From contig CAWJBD010000007.1 of assembly GCA_963841045.1 (NCBI GenBank), forward strand, positions 62,001-126,000: a stretch of 64,000 nucleotides of DNA. Reading direction: 5' to 3'. Shown here piece by piece: positions 43,794-53,301 of the stretch (the first letter of the stretch is position 1; the number at the start of each line of letters is the position of its first letter). Origin of the DNA: Aalborgiella sp963841045. Its GTDB lineage: Bacteria > Pseudomonadota > Gammaproteobacteria > Burkholderiales > Burkholderiaceae_C. The position numbers and the translations under genes are program-made. The notes under the pieces are model-generated. The model worked only from the letters and a program-made list of their open reading frames with translations. It had not been told where the DNA came from and made no database searches.

Positions 43794-44198
43794 ATGAGAA
43801 TCCTGCATACCATGCTGCGCGTAGGTAACCTTCAGCGCGCGATAGATTTTTATACGCAAGTGCTCGGCATGCAACTGCTGCGCACCACTGAGCGCCCCGA
43901 GCAAAAATACTCGCTCGCTTTCGTGGGCTATGGCACCAACCCCGATCACGCTGAGATTGAGCTGACCTACAACCATGGCGTTGAAAGCTATGAACTGGGC
44001 AATGCCTTTGGCCATATGGCGATAGGTGTGCGCGATGTGGCGGCCACTTGCACTGCAGTGCGCGAGCGCGCAGCGAGCCTGGGTGGCTCGATCACACGTG
44101 AGCCAGGGCCAGTCAAGGGCGGAAATACCGTGATCGCCTTCATCACTGATCCAGATGGCTACAAAATTGAATTGATTGAGCGGCCTAATATGTCATGA
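43794..44198 (+). CDS. gloA: Lactoylglutathione lyase (glyoxalase I)
   Basis: A 134-residue enzyme of the vicinal oxygen chelate fold, turning the methylglyoxal-glutathione adduct into S-lactoylglutathione. N-terminal MRILHTMLRVGNLQRAIDFY holds metal ligand His 5, and ELTYNHGVESYELGNAFGHMAI supplies Glu and His further on. FITDPDGYKIELIER near the end carries the last glutamate. Length agrees with bacterial nickel-type GloA. It is cotranscribed with tldD. Repeat copy 11 begins about 20 bases after its stop. Confidence 0.95.
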   Translation: MRILHTMLRVGNLQRAIDFYTQVLGMQLLRTTERPEQKYSLAFVGYGTNPDHAEIELTYNHGVESYELGNAFGHMAIGVRDVAATCTAVRERAASLGGSITREPGPVKGGNTVIAFITDPDGYKIELIERPNMS

Positions 44199-44218
44199 AC
44201 ATGCCATGAATACGCTAT

Positions 44219-44280
44219 GAATATGATAGCAATATAGGCAATAAATACGCCGGCTACAGGCCAATTTTATCAATAATTTT
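44219..44280 (+). repeat. Dispersed palindromic repeat, copy 11
   Basis: Reads GAATATGATAGCAATATAGG, then CAATAAATACGCCGGCTACA, then GGCCAATTTTATCAATAATT. The right two thirds fit the consensus, but the left arm of the inner stem is reduced. It sits between gloA and the convergent regulator gene. Confidence 0.92.
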
Positions 44281-44322
44281 GTAAATATATCAAAAAATCA
44301 GGTGGCGTTTGCTTTGGTGCAA

Positions 44323-45066
44323 CTATAAAGTGGCAAATGCAATCAATTTCTCTTTATCAACGATGGTGATATTGGAATAATTCAATTTAATCGCGCCATC
44401 TGTCTTCAATTGGTTCATGGCCGAATTGATGCGTTGACGGCTCACACCCAGCCAATCTGCCAGATCAACTTGAGACAGTTTGATTCCAAGTCTCACTTCA
44501 TTGTCTTGCGACACACCATATAGTCCAGACAAAGTCAAAATTAAACGTGCGACGCGTGCTTCAACAGGAATGGAGGCATCGGTTGAGAGGCGTTCATACA
44601 AGAGGCGGCTTCTGAAAGCGAGCTGAAGTTCAAAAGCGGCACTGAGTTTGACATCGTGTGCTTTGAATTTGCGAAGTATTTCCGCGGGAATTAAAAGCAC
44701 AGTGGTATCAGTATCGCGTGCGCGCAAATCATGCACATGGCCTAAACCATCGATGAGTCCGATAAGACCGGCCACATCGCCTGCTTGCAAAAAACCAATG
44801 AGCTGTCTGTGTCCATCTTGTCGCATCAAACTTGATTCAATGAATCCGCGAACAATCAGACACAAAGCTTGGTAGGGCTCACCACGTCTTGCCAAGATCT
44901 CGCCTTTGCCTAAAGTGCGCAGCGAGCCGTTATCGACCAAGGTGTCCAACGTAGATGATTCGCAATCTCTGAACCCCAATGCCTTGCCCAGCAGCACGCG
45001 CGCAGTCGTCTTGGCTATTTTGTTTGGATTTTTTGTCGTGGATTTGACAGAATTGGTTTCAGGCAT
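44323..45066 (-). CDS. Crp/Fnr-family transcriptional regulator
   Basis: A 247-residue regulator. An N-terminal extension of about 30 residues is followed by a cyclic-nucleotide-binding-like beta barrel (LGKGEILARRGEPYQALCLI, GFLQAGDVAGLIGLIDGLGH) and a C-terminal winged helix with the recognition segment VDLADWLGVSRQRINSAMNQL near 205-225. No N-terminal cysteine cluster of the FNR type is seen, so it is not an oxygen-sensing FNR. It is transcribed away from the decarboxylase/GMC/sulfatase operon, 140 bases apart, making it the likely regulator of that operon. Effector unknown. Confidence 0.88.
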   Translation of the reverse strand: MPETNSVKSTTKNPNKIAKTTARVLLGKALGFRDCESSTLDTLVDNGSLRTLGKGEILARRGEPYQALCLIVRGFIESSLMRQDGHRQLIGFLQAGDVAGLIGLIDGLGHVHDLRARDTDTTVLLIPAEILRKFKAHDVKLSAAFELQLAFRSRLLYERLSTDASIPVEARVARLILTLSGLYGVSQDNEVRLGIKLSQVDLADWLGVSRQRINSAMNQLKTDGAIKLNYSNITIVDKEKLIAFATL

Positions 45067-45144
45067 GTTCTAGACTCCGCAGCTTGTTGTCATGATACCT
45101 AGAGACAGGACTGTTGGTTCACAGACCTAGGGTAAGTAACTACT

Positions 45145-45170
45145 TTGTTGTCTGAAATCTCGGTCAACAA
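45145..45170. promoter_or_regulatory. Candidate operator between the Crp/Fnr regulator and its divergent operon
   Basis: TTGTTG (45145-45150) and CAACAA (45165-45170) form a perfect 6-base dyad with a 14-base spacer, 37 bases before the next start codon. Spacing is longer than in classical CRP/FNR sites, so binding by the adjacent regulator is only a suggestion. Confidence 0.3.
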
Positions 45171-45206
45171 TGTTCCTTTTGAAATGAAAAAGAGGTAAGC
45201 CCATTT

Positions 45207-45737
45207 ATGAGTCATCAAGAATACGCGATTCCAGGCTCCGTCGCCATGGCAGCAATCAAAGAATGTCAGGTTGACCACGTGGTCACCGTGCCCGATTGGG
45301 TGCAACTGGCCTTACACGACAGATTGGGGCGTGCTGACAGTGGTGTGGCTGTCATCAACTGCAGCAATGAAAACCAAGCCGTGACAGTGGCCGCTGGGTT
45401 AACTATTGGGGGCAAGCGTCCATTGCTCATGATGCAAAACCAAGGTTTGTACAACTGTTTCAATACTTTGCGCGCTGTGTGCTTAGATGCGCATATTCCC
45501 ATGGTGTTCATGGTAGGGCAGTTTGGCTGGGAATTTGACCGCATTGGCAAACCATCAACAGAGTCGGGTCGTACCATGGTTCGTGTGATGGAGCCATTTT
45601 TAAATGCGATTGGCGTACCTTTTCATTTGCTGCAAGGTGCAGCTGACATGTCCAAACTGAACGAAGCTTATGAGCAGGCCGAGCGCGAGCGCACAGCAGT
45701 GGTGCTGTTGGTATCAGCCCCAATGGCTTGGCATTGA
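45207..45737 (+). CDS. ThDP-dependent decarboxylase, PYR-domain subunit (sulfopyruvate/phosphonopyruvate decarboxylase type)
   Basis: A 176-residue protein corresponding to the pyrimidine-binding half of ThDP enzymes. The conserved activating glutamate is in NCSNENQAVTVAAGLTIGG near residue 55, followed by LLMMQNQGLYNCFNTLRAV, typical of ComD-like and phosphonopyruvate decarboxylase proteins, and PMVFMVGQFG. It needs the second subunit at 45753 to make the cofactor site at the interface. The pair should decarboxylate a 2-keto acid. Which one is unknown, since no sulfolactate or phosphonate genes are visible nearby. First gene of the operon. Confidence 0.82.
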   Translation: MSHQEYAIPGSVAMAAIKECQVDHVVTVPDWVQLALHDRLGRADSGVAVINCSNENQAVTVAAGLTIGGKRPLLMMQNQGLYNCFNTLRAVCLDAHIPMVFMVGQFGWEFDRIGKPSTESGRTMVRVMEPFLNAIGVPFHLLQGAADMSKLNEAYEQAERERTAVVLLVSAPMAWH

Positions 45738-45752
45738 TTGAAGGAATACACC

Positions 45753-46463
45753 ATGATGAATATTGTTCAAGCTTGTGGCGTGGTTGCTAAATCTAAAGGT
45801 GACGCTTTGGTGGTGGCCACCATGTTATCCATGTTTATTTTTGACCGCATTGAGGGCGCGGACGGTAAAGCCGCTGGCGTGCCCTTGGTGGGTGGCAAAG
45901 CTGGTTTGGTACTGGGTTTAGGGTTGGCAAAAATCAAAACTGTATTCAGCTCCACAGCCGCTGAAGCAGCAAAAGGATCTGGCGCTGGCCGTATCAATTC
46001 TGTTCCCTTGATGGGTGGTGCGGCGGGACTGGCTTTGGGACTGGCAATTGCCCAGCCCAAACGCAAAGTTATTGTGATGGACGGCGATGCCAGTTTGTTG
46101 ATGGAATTAGGCGGTTTGGCGACTGTTGCGAAACAAGCGCCACAAAATTTATTGCACTGCGTGGTGAACAATGGAACGCAATTTACAGGGCTAGACAATA
46201 TGCAAGCGCCCGTGCCAGAGTTTCAGTTTGCAGAGGTGGCGCTCAAAGCGGGCTATGTCCATGCAGAGCGTATCAGCGATGGTGCAGAGTGGGCGCAACG
46301 ATTCCCTGCCTTGTTGGAAATGAAAGGTCCTGTTTTTGTAGAGCTGATGGTGGAACCTGTGCCACAGCAAACCAAAGATGGTTTTGAGCAAACAGAGTTG
46401 CCTGCCAATCAGTTTTACCGCATGGGCGAAGAAGCATTGGCCATGCAGGCCTTGTTGGCATAG
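45753..46463 (+). CDS. ThDP-dependent decarboxylase, PP-domain subunit with internal duplicated motif
   Basis: A 236-residue partner of the 45207 product. The Mg-diphosphate motif is MDGDASLLMELGGLATVAKQ ending in VNN about 27 residues on, in the GDG-x-NN pattern with Ala as third residue. Before it, VPLMGGAAGLALGLAIA, the usual substrate-side helix, is preceded 41 residues earlier by a near copy, VPLVGGKAGLVLGLGLA. Usual homologues have only one. ATG 45753 is chosen for its GAAGGA ribosome site. A TTG at 45738 directly follows the stop of the first subunit. Ends 8 bases before the GMC gene. Confidence 0.8.
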   Translation: MMNIVQACGVVAKSKGDALVVATMLSMFIFDRIEGADGKAAGVPLVGGKAGLVLGLGLAKIKTVFSSTAAEAAKGSGAGRINSVPLMGGAAGLALGLAIAQPKRKVIVMDGDASLLMELGGLATVAKQAPQNLLHCVVNNGTQFTGLDNMQAPVPEFQFAEVALKAGYVHAERISDGAEWAQRFPALLEMKGPVFVELMVEPVPQQTKDGFEQTELPANQFYRMGEEALAMQALLA

Positions 46464-46471
46464 GAGTCGAC

Positions 46472-48088
46472 ATGAGTGAGATGAAGGACACTTACGACTT
46501 TATTATTGTGGGTGCGGGATCCGCTGGGGCGCCGTTGGCAACACGTTTGTCTGAGAGTGGCAAGTACCAAGTTTTGCTTTTAGAGGCAGGCCCTGCTGAT
46601 ACGAATATTTGGACGCGTATTCCAGCAGGGGTGGTGAAAGTTCTTGAGCAAGGCAAAGTCACACGCAGCTTTTTCACGCAACCCGACCCACAAATGCATA
46701 ACCGCAAAATTTACTGGCCGCGTGGCTGGGTGGTGGGCGGCTCATCAACTGTCAACGGCATGATTTGGGTGCATGGTACGCCTCGCGAATATGATTTATG
46801 GGCCGAGGATGGTTGCCCAGGTTGGGCGTACAAAGACTTGTTGCCATGGTTCAAAAAAATTGAGAACTATGTCAGCAGCACGTCTGACTACCGTGGTCAC
46901 AAAGGTCCGGTAACCGTCACAGAATTCAAGCCTGTTGATGCTTTGCCGGATGCGTTTTTGGACTCCATAGCAGCAGCTGGCGTTGTGGAGCGGGTGAAAG
47001 ATTACAACGAACGGGGTTATGGTGGCAGTTACCTGCAATTCAACACCCGTAACGGTGTTCGATGCAATACACGCATGGCTTATTTAGATGATGCGCTAGG
47101 CAGACCCAATCTCACATTGAAATCGGGCGTGTTGGTGAATCGAGTGTTACTAGAAGGCAAACGTGCCACAGGTGTGCGTGCGCGCATTGATGGCCAAGAA
47201 ACCGAAATCAAAGCTACGCGTGAAGTCATCTTATGCAGCGGTGCATTCAACTCGCCTCAGCTTTTAGAGTTGTCTGGCATAGGCCGACGCGAAGTGTTGT
47301 CTCAACTCGGCATTCCGCTGGTGCATGAATTACCCATGGTAGGCGAGAATTTGAGTGAGCATGTTTACAGCCCCATCATGTACAAAGCCAAACCCGAGGT
47401 CAGCTGGAACCGTGATTTGAACAGCCCGCTTGGGCAAGCAAAATTAGCCTTCAGGTGGCTAACGCGTCGTGATGGACCCATGTCATCGGTCACGATCACA
47501 GCACAAGCTTTTGCACCCATCAAGCCTGGCGACAAAGACGCTGAGCTGAAAATTCAAGTGCAACAAGTTACCTCACCGGGTAATCGAGGCTCAGGCAAAA
47601 TCACATTGGATAAGTTTGACGGCGTCACCATCGCTTCATTTCAAATTCGTCCGCGTTCCAGAGGTACGTCGCATATCACAAGTACCGATCCCGCCGCAGA
47701 CCCGCGCATGTTGTCGCAACACTTCACACACCCAGACGATATTACAGCTTGCTTGCATGCGCTGAAATTGACGCGAAAAATTGCATCCACTGGACCTTTT
47801 TCAAAATTGATTGAAGAAGAAGTACGTCCTGGTGCAGACAAAGCCAGTGATGAGGCGTTGATTGACTATTTAAGAGCAACTGGCGCCACGGCCTATCACC
47901 CAGTTGGTACATGCCGCATTGGCACAGACGCAGCGCAATCGGTCGTTGACCCGCAATTGCGCGTGCATGGTATTGAAGGCTTGCGAGTGGCCGATGCGTC
48001 GGTGATGCCAACGATTGCTTCGACCAATACCAACGCGATTTCGATTGTGATTGGCGAAAGAGCGGCAGACTTTATTTTGAATTCTTAA
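46472..48088 (+). CDS. GMC-family FAD-dependent alcohol dehydrogenase/oxidase
   Basis: A 538-residue flavoenzyme. The FAD-binding beta-alpha-beta start is YDFIIVGAGSAGAPLATRLSE near residue 10, with the second GMC block PRGWVVGGSSTVNGMIWVHG near 88-107 and third block SGAFNSPQLLELSGIG near 255. The catalytic histidine is in ATAYHPVGTCRIG near 475, and the end is ADASVMPTIASTNTNA. Related to choline and alcohol dehydrogenases. In this operon it may oxidise the alcohol released by the sulfatase. AGGAG precedes the ATG. Cytoplasmic, as no signal peptide is seen. Confidence 0.92.
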   Translation: MSEMKDTYDFIIVGAGSAGAPLATRLSESGKYQVLLLEAGPADTNIWTRIPAGVVKVLEQGKVTRSFFTQPDPQMHNRKIYWPRGWVVGGSSTVNGMIWVHGTPREYDLWAEDGCPGWAYKDLLPWFKKIENYVSSTSDYRGHKGPVTVTEFKPVDALPDAFLDSIAAAGVVERVKDYNERGYGGSYLQFNTRNGVRCNTRMAYLDDALGRPNLTLKSGVLVNRVLLEGKRATGVRARIDGQETEIKATREVILCSGAFNSPQLLELSGIGRREVLSQLGIPLVHELPMVGENLSEHVYSPIMYKAKPEVSWNRDLNSPLGQAKLAFRWLTRRDGPMSSVTITAQAFAPIKPGDKDAELKIQVQQVTSPGNRGSGKITLDKFDGVTIASFQIRPRSRGTSHITSTDPAADPRMLSQHFTHPDDITACLHALKLTRKIASTGPFSKLIEEEVRPGADKASDEALIDYLRATGATAYHPVGTCRIGTDAAQSVVDPQLRVHGIEGLRVADASVMPTIASTNTNAISIVIGERAADFILNS

Positions 48089-48112
48089 TCTTCAATCCAA
48101 TTAGGGCGAGAC

Positions 48113-50404
48113 ATGACAAACAAAAACGGTAACCCGCAAGACTCATTTAAGGGCAATGCAGCTCGACTGATCAAAGACGCTACACCATGGTGGCCAGAAT
48201 CGAATCTAGAAAAATCGCACGGCAAACCCAACGTCGTCATCATTTATTTAGATGACTTAGGATTTTCAGATTTGGGCTGTTTCGGGGGAGAAATTGAAAC
48301 GCCCAATATTGATGCTTTGGCTGGAAAAGGCTTGCGCTTTGCCAACTACACGACAGTCCCGATGTGCTCACCCGCTCGTGCAGCGCTGCTGACAGGCAAG
48401 AATCCACATTCTGTCGGTTGCGGTTGGATTGCGCATTCCAACCCTGGTTTTCCGGGCTATAGCGGTGAAATTGCACAAGATGCACCAACATTGGCGGAGA
48501 TATTGTCTGCGCAAGGGTACACCACCATGATGGTGGGCAAGTGGCATAACACCTGGAGCCATAACGTATACGACGCAGGCGACAGACGTTCGTGGCCTTT
48601 GCAGCGTGGGTTTCATAAGTTTTATGGTTTCTTGGACGCGGAGACCAATTACTTCAATCCGCATTGTGTGTATGAGGGAAATCAGGTTTCGCAAATAGAT
48701 GAATATCCTGAAGATCATTTCGCGACAGACGATTGGACCAGTCGGGCTTTGTCTTGGATGCGTGAACATCATGCCAGTGACCCCACGCACCCTTTCTTTA
48801 TGTACATTGCCTACAACGCGCCGCACATGCCACACCAAGCGAAGCCCAACGATATGGCAAAGTACAAAGGGCGCTATGCCGCTGGGTGGGATGCGTTCAG
48901 ACAGTCTCGCTTGAAGCGGCAACAAGAACTGGGAATTTTGGATACGCATCACATCTTAGGAAAATTACCAGAGGGCATTCCAGCATGGGACGATTTGCCT
49001 GCCGATAAAAAAGAACTGTTCAGCAACTATATGGAGCTTTATGCTGGTCTGGTTGACAACATTGACCAAAATGTTGGACGTGTGGTGGAGTTTCTTAAGC
49101 AATCGGGCCAGATTGATAACACCATCATTGTGTTGTCTTCTGACAATGGCGCCAACGCTGTTGGCGGCTTAGATGGAACGCCAAATTCATTAGGAACACG
49201 TGAAGGCATGGTGGCAACACCCGAGCAGGCATTGACATTGGCTCGTGAGGGTCGACTGGGTTCAAACGATACCAGTTCCATGTATCCGATAGGTTGGACG
49301 CAGGTGTCCAATACACCGTTTCGATACTTCAAGCGCACACCGATGAATGGCGGTATCCGTGTGCCATTTATCGTTCACTCCCCCAAACACATAGCCGATG
49401 AAGGCTCAATCCGCAAAGAGTGGATTCACGTGACAGATGTGACGCCAACGCTGCTTGATTTGCTCGGTATTGCGCATCCAGATGAGTCAAATGGTTTTGT
49501 TTCGCGCAAGCCAGACGGTGTCAGTTTTGCAAAAATGCTGACTGAAAAGAATACGCCAACTCAGCGTACACGCCAACATTATGAACTGGAAGCCAACTGC
49601 GCCATCATTGACAAGGGCTGGAAACTGGTTTCATTGCAAAAAATTGGCCAACCCTTCGTCGAAGACAATTGGATGTTGTTTAATTTGGTTGACGACCCGT
49701 GTGAAAACAACGATTTGTCTTCACAGCATCCAGATAGGGTTGCTGCGCTAAAGCAGTTGTTTGATCAAGAAGCCAAGACAAATGCTGTTTACCCTTTGGA
49801 TAACCGTTCAAACTTGCGAGCTTTGTCTTTGCCACCTTATTTGGAAGAGTTTGTAAATACACCACGAACCTTTTATCCAGGTATGCAAAGTATTGGGCGA
49901 GCAGTGGTAGCGCCTTTGGTTGCTGATCGCAATTTTGTAATTGAGAGCTACTTTGACTGGCAAGCCAAACAGCAAGGCGTTATTTTTGCAATTGGTGATG
50001 TTTTTGTAGGTCTGGGAATGTACGTGATGGACAGCAAAGTCAATGTGGTCTTTCATCGCTGGATGTCCCCAATTGAATTGTCTGCGATTGAGTTGATGGC
50101 AGGGCCGCAAAAAATTGCCTTTGAATACGAAGCATTGGGTAAGCGACAAGGCCGTGGCCGCTTGGTTGTGAATGGAAAAGCAGCGGAATGGGTAAATCTT
50201 TCACCAACCATTATTGGACTGCATTTCGAAGGACTGGATGTTGGCTTAGACAGACGCCAACGCACATCGAATCGTTATGCTGACAAAGGTACGTTTGCTT
50301 ATAACGGCAGCATAGACCGTGTGGTTTTAACCCCAGGCGCACAAGCCGCAGATTCCTTTTGCAACAAAATCGAGGCAAGAGCGCAAGAGTACATGCGTGA
50401 TTAA
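48113..50404 (+). CDS. Arylsulfatase-family sulfate-ester hydrolase
   Basis: A 763-residue type I sulfatase. N-terminal metal ligands are in VVIIYLDDLGFSDLGCFGG near residue 42. The formylglycine site is MCSPARAALLTG near 83-94 (C-x-P-x-R, here CSPAR). LSSDNGANAVGG near 345 carries further metal ligands, and HVTDVTPTLLDLLG lies near 440. After about residue 560 comes an extra domain of about 200 residues seen in the long AtsA-like class. No signal peptide is evident, so it may act in the cytoplasm. Maturation needs a formylglycine-generating enzyme not in this window. Substrate unknown. Confidence 0.9.
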   Translation: MTNKNGNPQDSFKGNAARLIKDATPWWPESNLEKSHGKPNVVIIYLDDLGFSDLGCFGGEIETPNIDALAGKGLRFANYTTVPMCSPARAALLTGKNPHSVGCGWIAHSNPGFPGYSGEIAQDAPTLAEILSAQGYTTMMVGKWHNTWSHNVYDAGDRRSWPLQRGFHKFYGFLDAETNYFNPHCVYEGNQVSQIDEYPEDHFATDDWTSRALSWMREHHASDPTHPFFMYIAYNAPHMPHQAKPNDMAKYKGRYAAGWDAFRQSRLKRQQELGILDTHHILGKLPEGIPAWDDLPADKKELFSNYMELYAGLVDNIDQNVGRVVEFLKQSGQIDNTIIVLSSDNGANAVGGLDGTPNSLGTREGMVATPEQALTLAREGRLGSNDTSSMYPIGWTQVSNTPFRYFKRTPMNGGIRVPFIVHSPKHIADEGSIRKEWIHVTDVTPTLLDLLGIAHPDESNGFVSRKPDGVSFAKMLTEKNTPTQRTRQHYELEANCAIIDKGWKLVSLQKIGQPFVEDNWMLFNLVDDPCENNDLSSQHPDRVAALKQLFDQEAKTNAVYPLDNRSNLRALSLPPYLEEFVNTPRTFYPGMQSIGRAVVAPLVADRNFVIESYFDWQAKQQGVIFAIGDVFVGLGMYVMDSKVNVVFHRWMSPIELSAIELMAGPQKIAFEYEALGKRQGRGRLVVNGKAAEWVNLSPTIIGLHFEGLDVGLDRRQRTSNRYADKGTFAYNGSIDRVVLTPGAQAADSFCNKIEARAQEYMRD

Positions 50405-50434
50405 GATAAATTAAATTTACATAAGGAGACATAA

Positions 50435-51425
50435 ATGATTTCAATTTCTCGTCGAAAAATAATGGCATTCAGTGTGATTGCAGCTGCTGTATCTGTCATG
50501 GCCCTACCCGCAGTCGCGCAAACAGCTGCTACCCCTGCAACGACAAAAATAGTCATGCCTTTGCCCGCGGGCGGTGGCGTGGATGTATTTGCACGAAAAA
50601 TGGCCGAAGTCATGGCGAAGAACATGGGCGCCAATGTGATTGTGGACAACAAGCCTGGTGCATCGGGGTTAATCGCCGTGCAAAACGTGTTGTCCTCACC
50701 TGCAGACGGCAGCACCTTGTTGTACTTGCACTCGGGAATTTTGATGGCGCAAGCAATCACGGGACGGATAGATATTTTGCGTGATTTCAAACCCGTCGCG
50801 AAAGCCAGTTCGTCGGCTCACTTACTGATGGTGCCTGCATCATCTCCATACAAATCAGCAGCTGAATTGATCAAAGCCATGAAAGACAACCCAGGCAAAC
50901 TCAATTTTGGCAGCGGTGGCAATGGGTCTCCGACGCATGTGATGTTTGAACAGATGGATGAAAAAGTTCCAGGTGGATTAAAGGCAACGCACATTCCGTT
51001 TAAGGGCGCGGCTGAAGGTGTGGTGGCGCTCATGAGCGGAAGCATCGATTTTATTTTTGCACCTCCAGGCAGTGTGATGGAGCAGATGAAGGCAGGCAAA
51101 TTGCGTGCATTGGCAACATCTGGCAAGACACGCATGCCGCAGCTTCCTAACCTGCCAACCATGAGCGAAAGCGGCTTAGCCAATTATCAAGAAGAACCAT
51201 GGGGTGGATTTGTTGTTTCAGCAAAAACGCCTGATGAACAGGTAGTGCGATTGGCGGCCGTTATCAAGACAACGATGGCTGACCCCGAAGTTAGCGGGCT
51301 TTGTTCAAAGAGTGGGTGGAAAAGTAGAGAGTTCTGCATCACCCGCTGAATTCGCAGCGCAAATCAAAGACGAAATTGCTGTCGATAAGGCAATGGTCGT
51401 CAAGTTAGGTTTAAAACCTGAATAA
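50435..51425 (+). CDS. Bug/TctC-type periplasmic binding protein, frameshift near its 3' end
   Basis: A tripartite tricarboxylate receptor family protein of about 329 residues if restored. Signal peptide with cleavage after LPAVAQT region. Motifs: VMPLPAGGGVDVFARKMAEV, IVDNKPGASGLIAVQNVLS, ADGSTLLYLHSG. The frame breaks at the TTT of 51300-51302. Removing one T gives GLVQRVGGKVESSASPAEFA and continues through VKLGLKPE to the stop at 51425, a normal family ending. Gene lies between the sulfatase and the amidohydrolase. It may collect the substrate of the operon, though no membrane components are present. Confidence 0.87.
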
Positions 51426-51449
51426 GCCAAATTGAAAAGGTAGGCAATC

Positions 51450-53234
51450 ATGTTAGATACACTCATAAAAGGTGGCACCGTAATCGATGGCACAGGCAAG
51501 GATGCTTACAAAGCAGATGTGGGGCTACGCGATGGAAAAATCGTCGTTGTTGGCAACACAGACGAACCAGCCAAGCGAACGATTGATGCCAATGGCCTGC
51601 ATATCTTGCCGGGCTTTATTGATATTCATACGCACTATGACGGTCAAGCCTCGTGGGATGAGACCTTTGCGCCCAGCATTTACCATGGTGTCACCACTTT
51701 GGTGATGGGCAATTGTGGTGTGGGTTTTGCGCCCGTGCGCCCTGGTGACAGGGACGTATTGATCGACTTGATGGAAGGCGTGGAAGAAATTCCTGAATCC
51801 GCTTTGTCTGAAGGTATTCGATGGAATTGGGAGACTTTTACCGACTACGGTAAAGCACTTGATGCACAACCACATTCTTTAGACTTCATGACTTTGGTTC
51901 CTCACGATACCTTGCGTCTGTATGTGATGGGCGAGCGAGCTGCAAAGGGCGAATCCGCCAATGACGCTGATATTGCACAGATGCAAGCGCTGTTGAAGCA
52001 AGCCTTGCTCGATGGTGCTTGTGGCCTTGCCATGGGCAGCACTGAAACGCATCGCACCGCGCAAGGGCATATGACGCCATCGTTTGAAGTGTCGCCTGTT
52101 GAGTTGAACAGCCTTGCATCGGTATTGAAAGACTTACCTTACCGCGTGATACAGGGGATCAGTGACTTTGCCAGCCCACGTGGTGCTCCTGAAGAGGAAA
52201 AAGCCAGATTTGACCGCGAGTACGCCAAGCTTGAAGACATGGCGCGCGTGGCCAATCGGCCTATTTCCATCACTTGGATGGACAGGGTCATTGCGCCGCA
52301 GCAAAGTAAATGGTTGGGCGATGCGTCATTGGCCAGTGCCGAGAAGGGCATTGATGTCAAATTGCAAGCCTCACCGCGTGGAATTGGCGTATTGAATGGC
52401 CTAGATACAACGCTGAATTTGTTGGCTGCATTTCCAAGCTATCAAGCCATTGCACACCTGCCTGCAAAAGAGCGGGCTGAAAAGTTGCGTGAGCCAGCAA
52501 CGCGTCAAAAAATCCTGACAGAAGCGCCTGTGAGCTTATCTGTTGCGGGTTCATCTATCCCGCCGTTGGCAGATTATGTGGTGGCCAACTTTGAAAAAAT
52601 TGCATTCACTTTGTTCCCATTGCTTCCAGGCGAAGGCGGCAGCATGGACTACGAGCCATTGCCATCTCTGTCATTCGGTGCACAAGCTAAAGCAAAAGGT
52701 GTCTCTGCACGTGAGTTGATGTATGACCATCTGGCCGGTGGCGATGGAACCAATCTTGTTTATTTCCCGATTCACAACTATTTAACGGGTTCCCTAGACC
52801 GCGTCCACGAAATGATCACGCACCCCAAAGCATTGTGCTCATTGGGTGACGGTGGCGCACACGTAGGTACGATATGTGATGCCAGTGTGTCCACCACCAT
52901 GCTCGCGCATTGGGGTCTGCAGCGCACACGTGGCCCAAAGATACCATTGCCCGAAGTGGTGCAAATTCTCACCCAACGCAATGCTTTGCATATGGGTCTA
53001 ACCGACAGGGGTGTGATTGCAGTTGGAAAGAAAGCTGATATCAACATCATTGACTTTGATCGTTTGGCTTTACCCATGCCTGAAATTGTGCGTGACCTGC
53101 CAAAAGGTGGCCGACGCATGATACAAAAATCAATGGGCTATGTTGCAACCTTGGTATCGGGCGAAGCGGTAATAGAAAACGGCAATATCACCAGCGCACG
53201 TCCTGGGCGTTGGACTCATGGGCCTAAGCAGTAG
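51450..53234 (+). CDS. D-aminoacylase-type amidohydrolase
   Basis: A 594-residue metal-dependent hydrolase of the N-acyl-D-amino-acid deacylase/amidohydrolase 3 family. The first metal motif is GFIDIHTHYDGQASWDETF near residues 52-70, then GVTTLVMGNCGVGFAPV near 80, and the C-terminal LGDGGAHVGTICDASVST near 470, where the conserved Asp lies. The urease-like fold N-terminus (IKGGTVIDGTGKDAYKADVG) is typical. It would cleave an amide or acyl-amino acid. It is cotranscribed with the two Bug proteins on either side and may release the hydroxy-acid used by the other enzymes. Confidence 0.9.
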   Translation: MLDTLIKGGTVIDGTGKDAYKADVGLRDGKIVVVGNTDEPAKRTIDANGLHILPGFIDIHTHYDGQASWDETFAPSIYHGVTTLVMGNCGVGFAPVRPGDRDVLIDLMEGVEEIPESALSEGIRWNWETFTDYGKALDAQPHSLDFMTLVPHDTLRLYVMGERAAKGESANDADIAQMQALLKQALLDGACGLAMGSTETHRTAQGHMTPSFEVSPVELNSLASVLKDLPYRVIQGISDFASPRGAPEEEKARFDREYAKLEDMARVANRPISITWMDRVIAPQQSKWLGDASLASAEKGIDVKLQASPRGIGVLNGLDTTLNLLAAFPSYQAIAHLPAKERAEKLREPATRQKILTEAPVSLSVAGSSIPPLADYVVANFEKIAFTLFPLLPGEGGSMDYEPLPSLSFGAQAKAKGVSARELMYDHLAGGDGTNLVYFPIHNYLTGSLDRVHEMITHPKALCSLGDGGAHVGTICDASVSTTMLAHWGLQRTRGPKIPLPEVVQILTQRNALHMGLTDRGVIAVGKKADINIIDFDRLALPMPEIVRDLPKGGRRMIQKSMGYVATLVSGEAVIENGNITSARPGRWTHGPKQ

Positions 53235-53301
53235 GCAGTAAGCAGTAAGACAAATATAAATGGCCTTCAATTCCGATAGGCCACAATAATCTGGAGACAA
53301 T

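Noticed and set aside
46472..50404. Choline-O-sulfate pathway (betC-betA) reading of the sulfatase-GMC pair
   Set aside because: The sulfatase is about 250 residues longer than choline sulfatase, and no BetB, BetI or choline transporter is present. The other operon genes do not fit.
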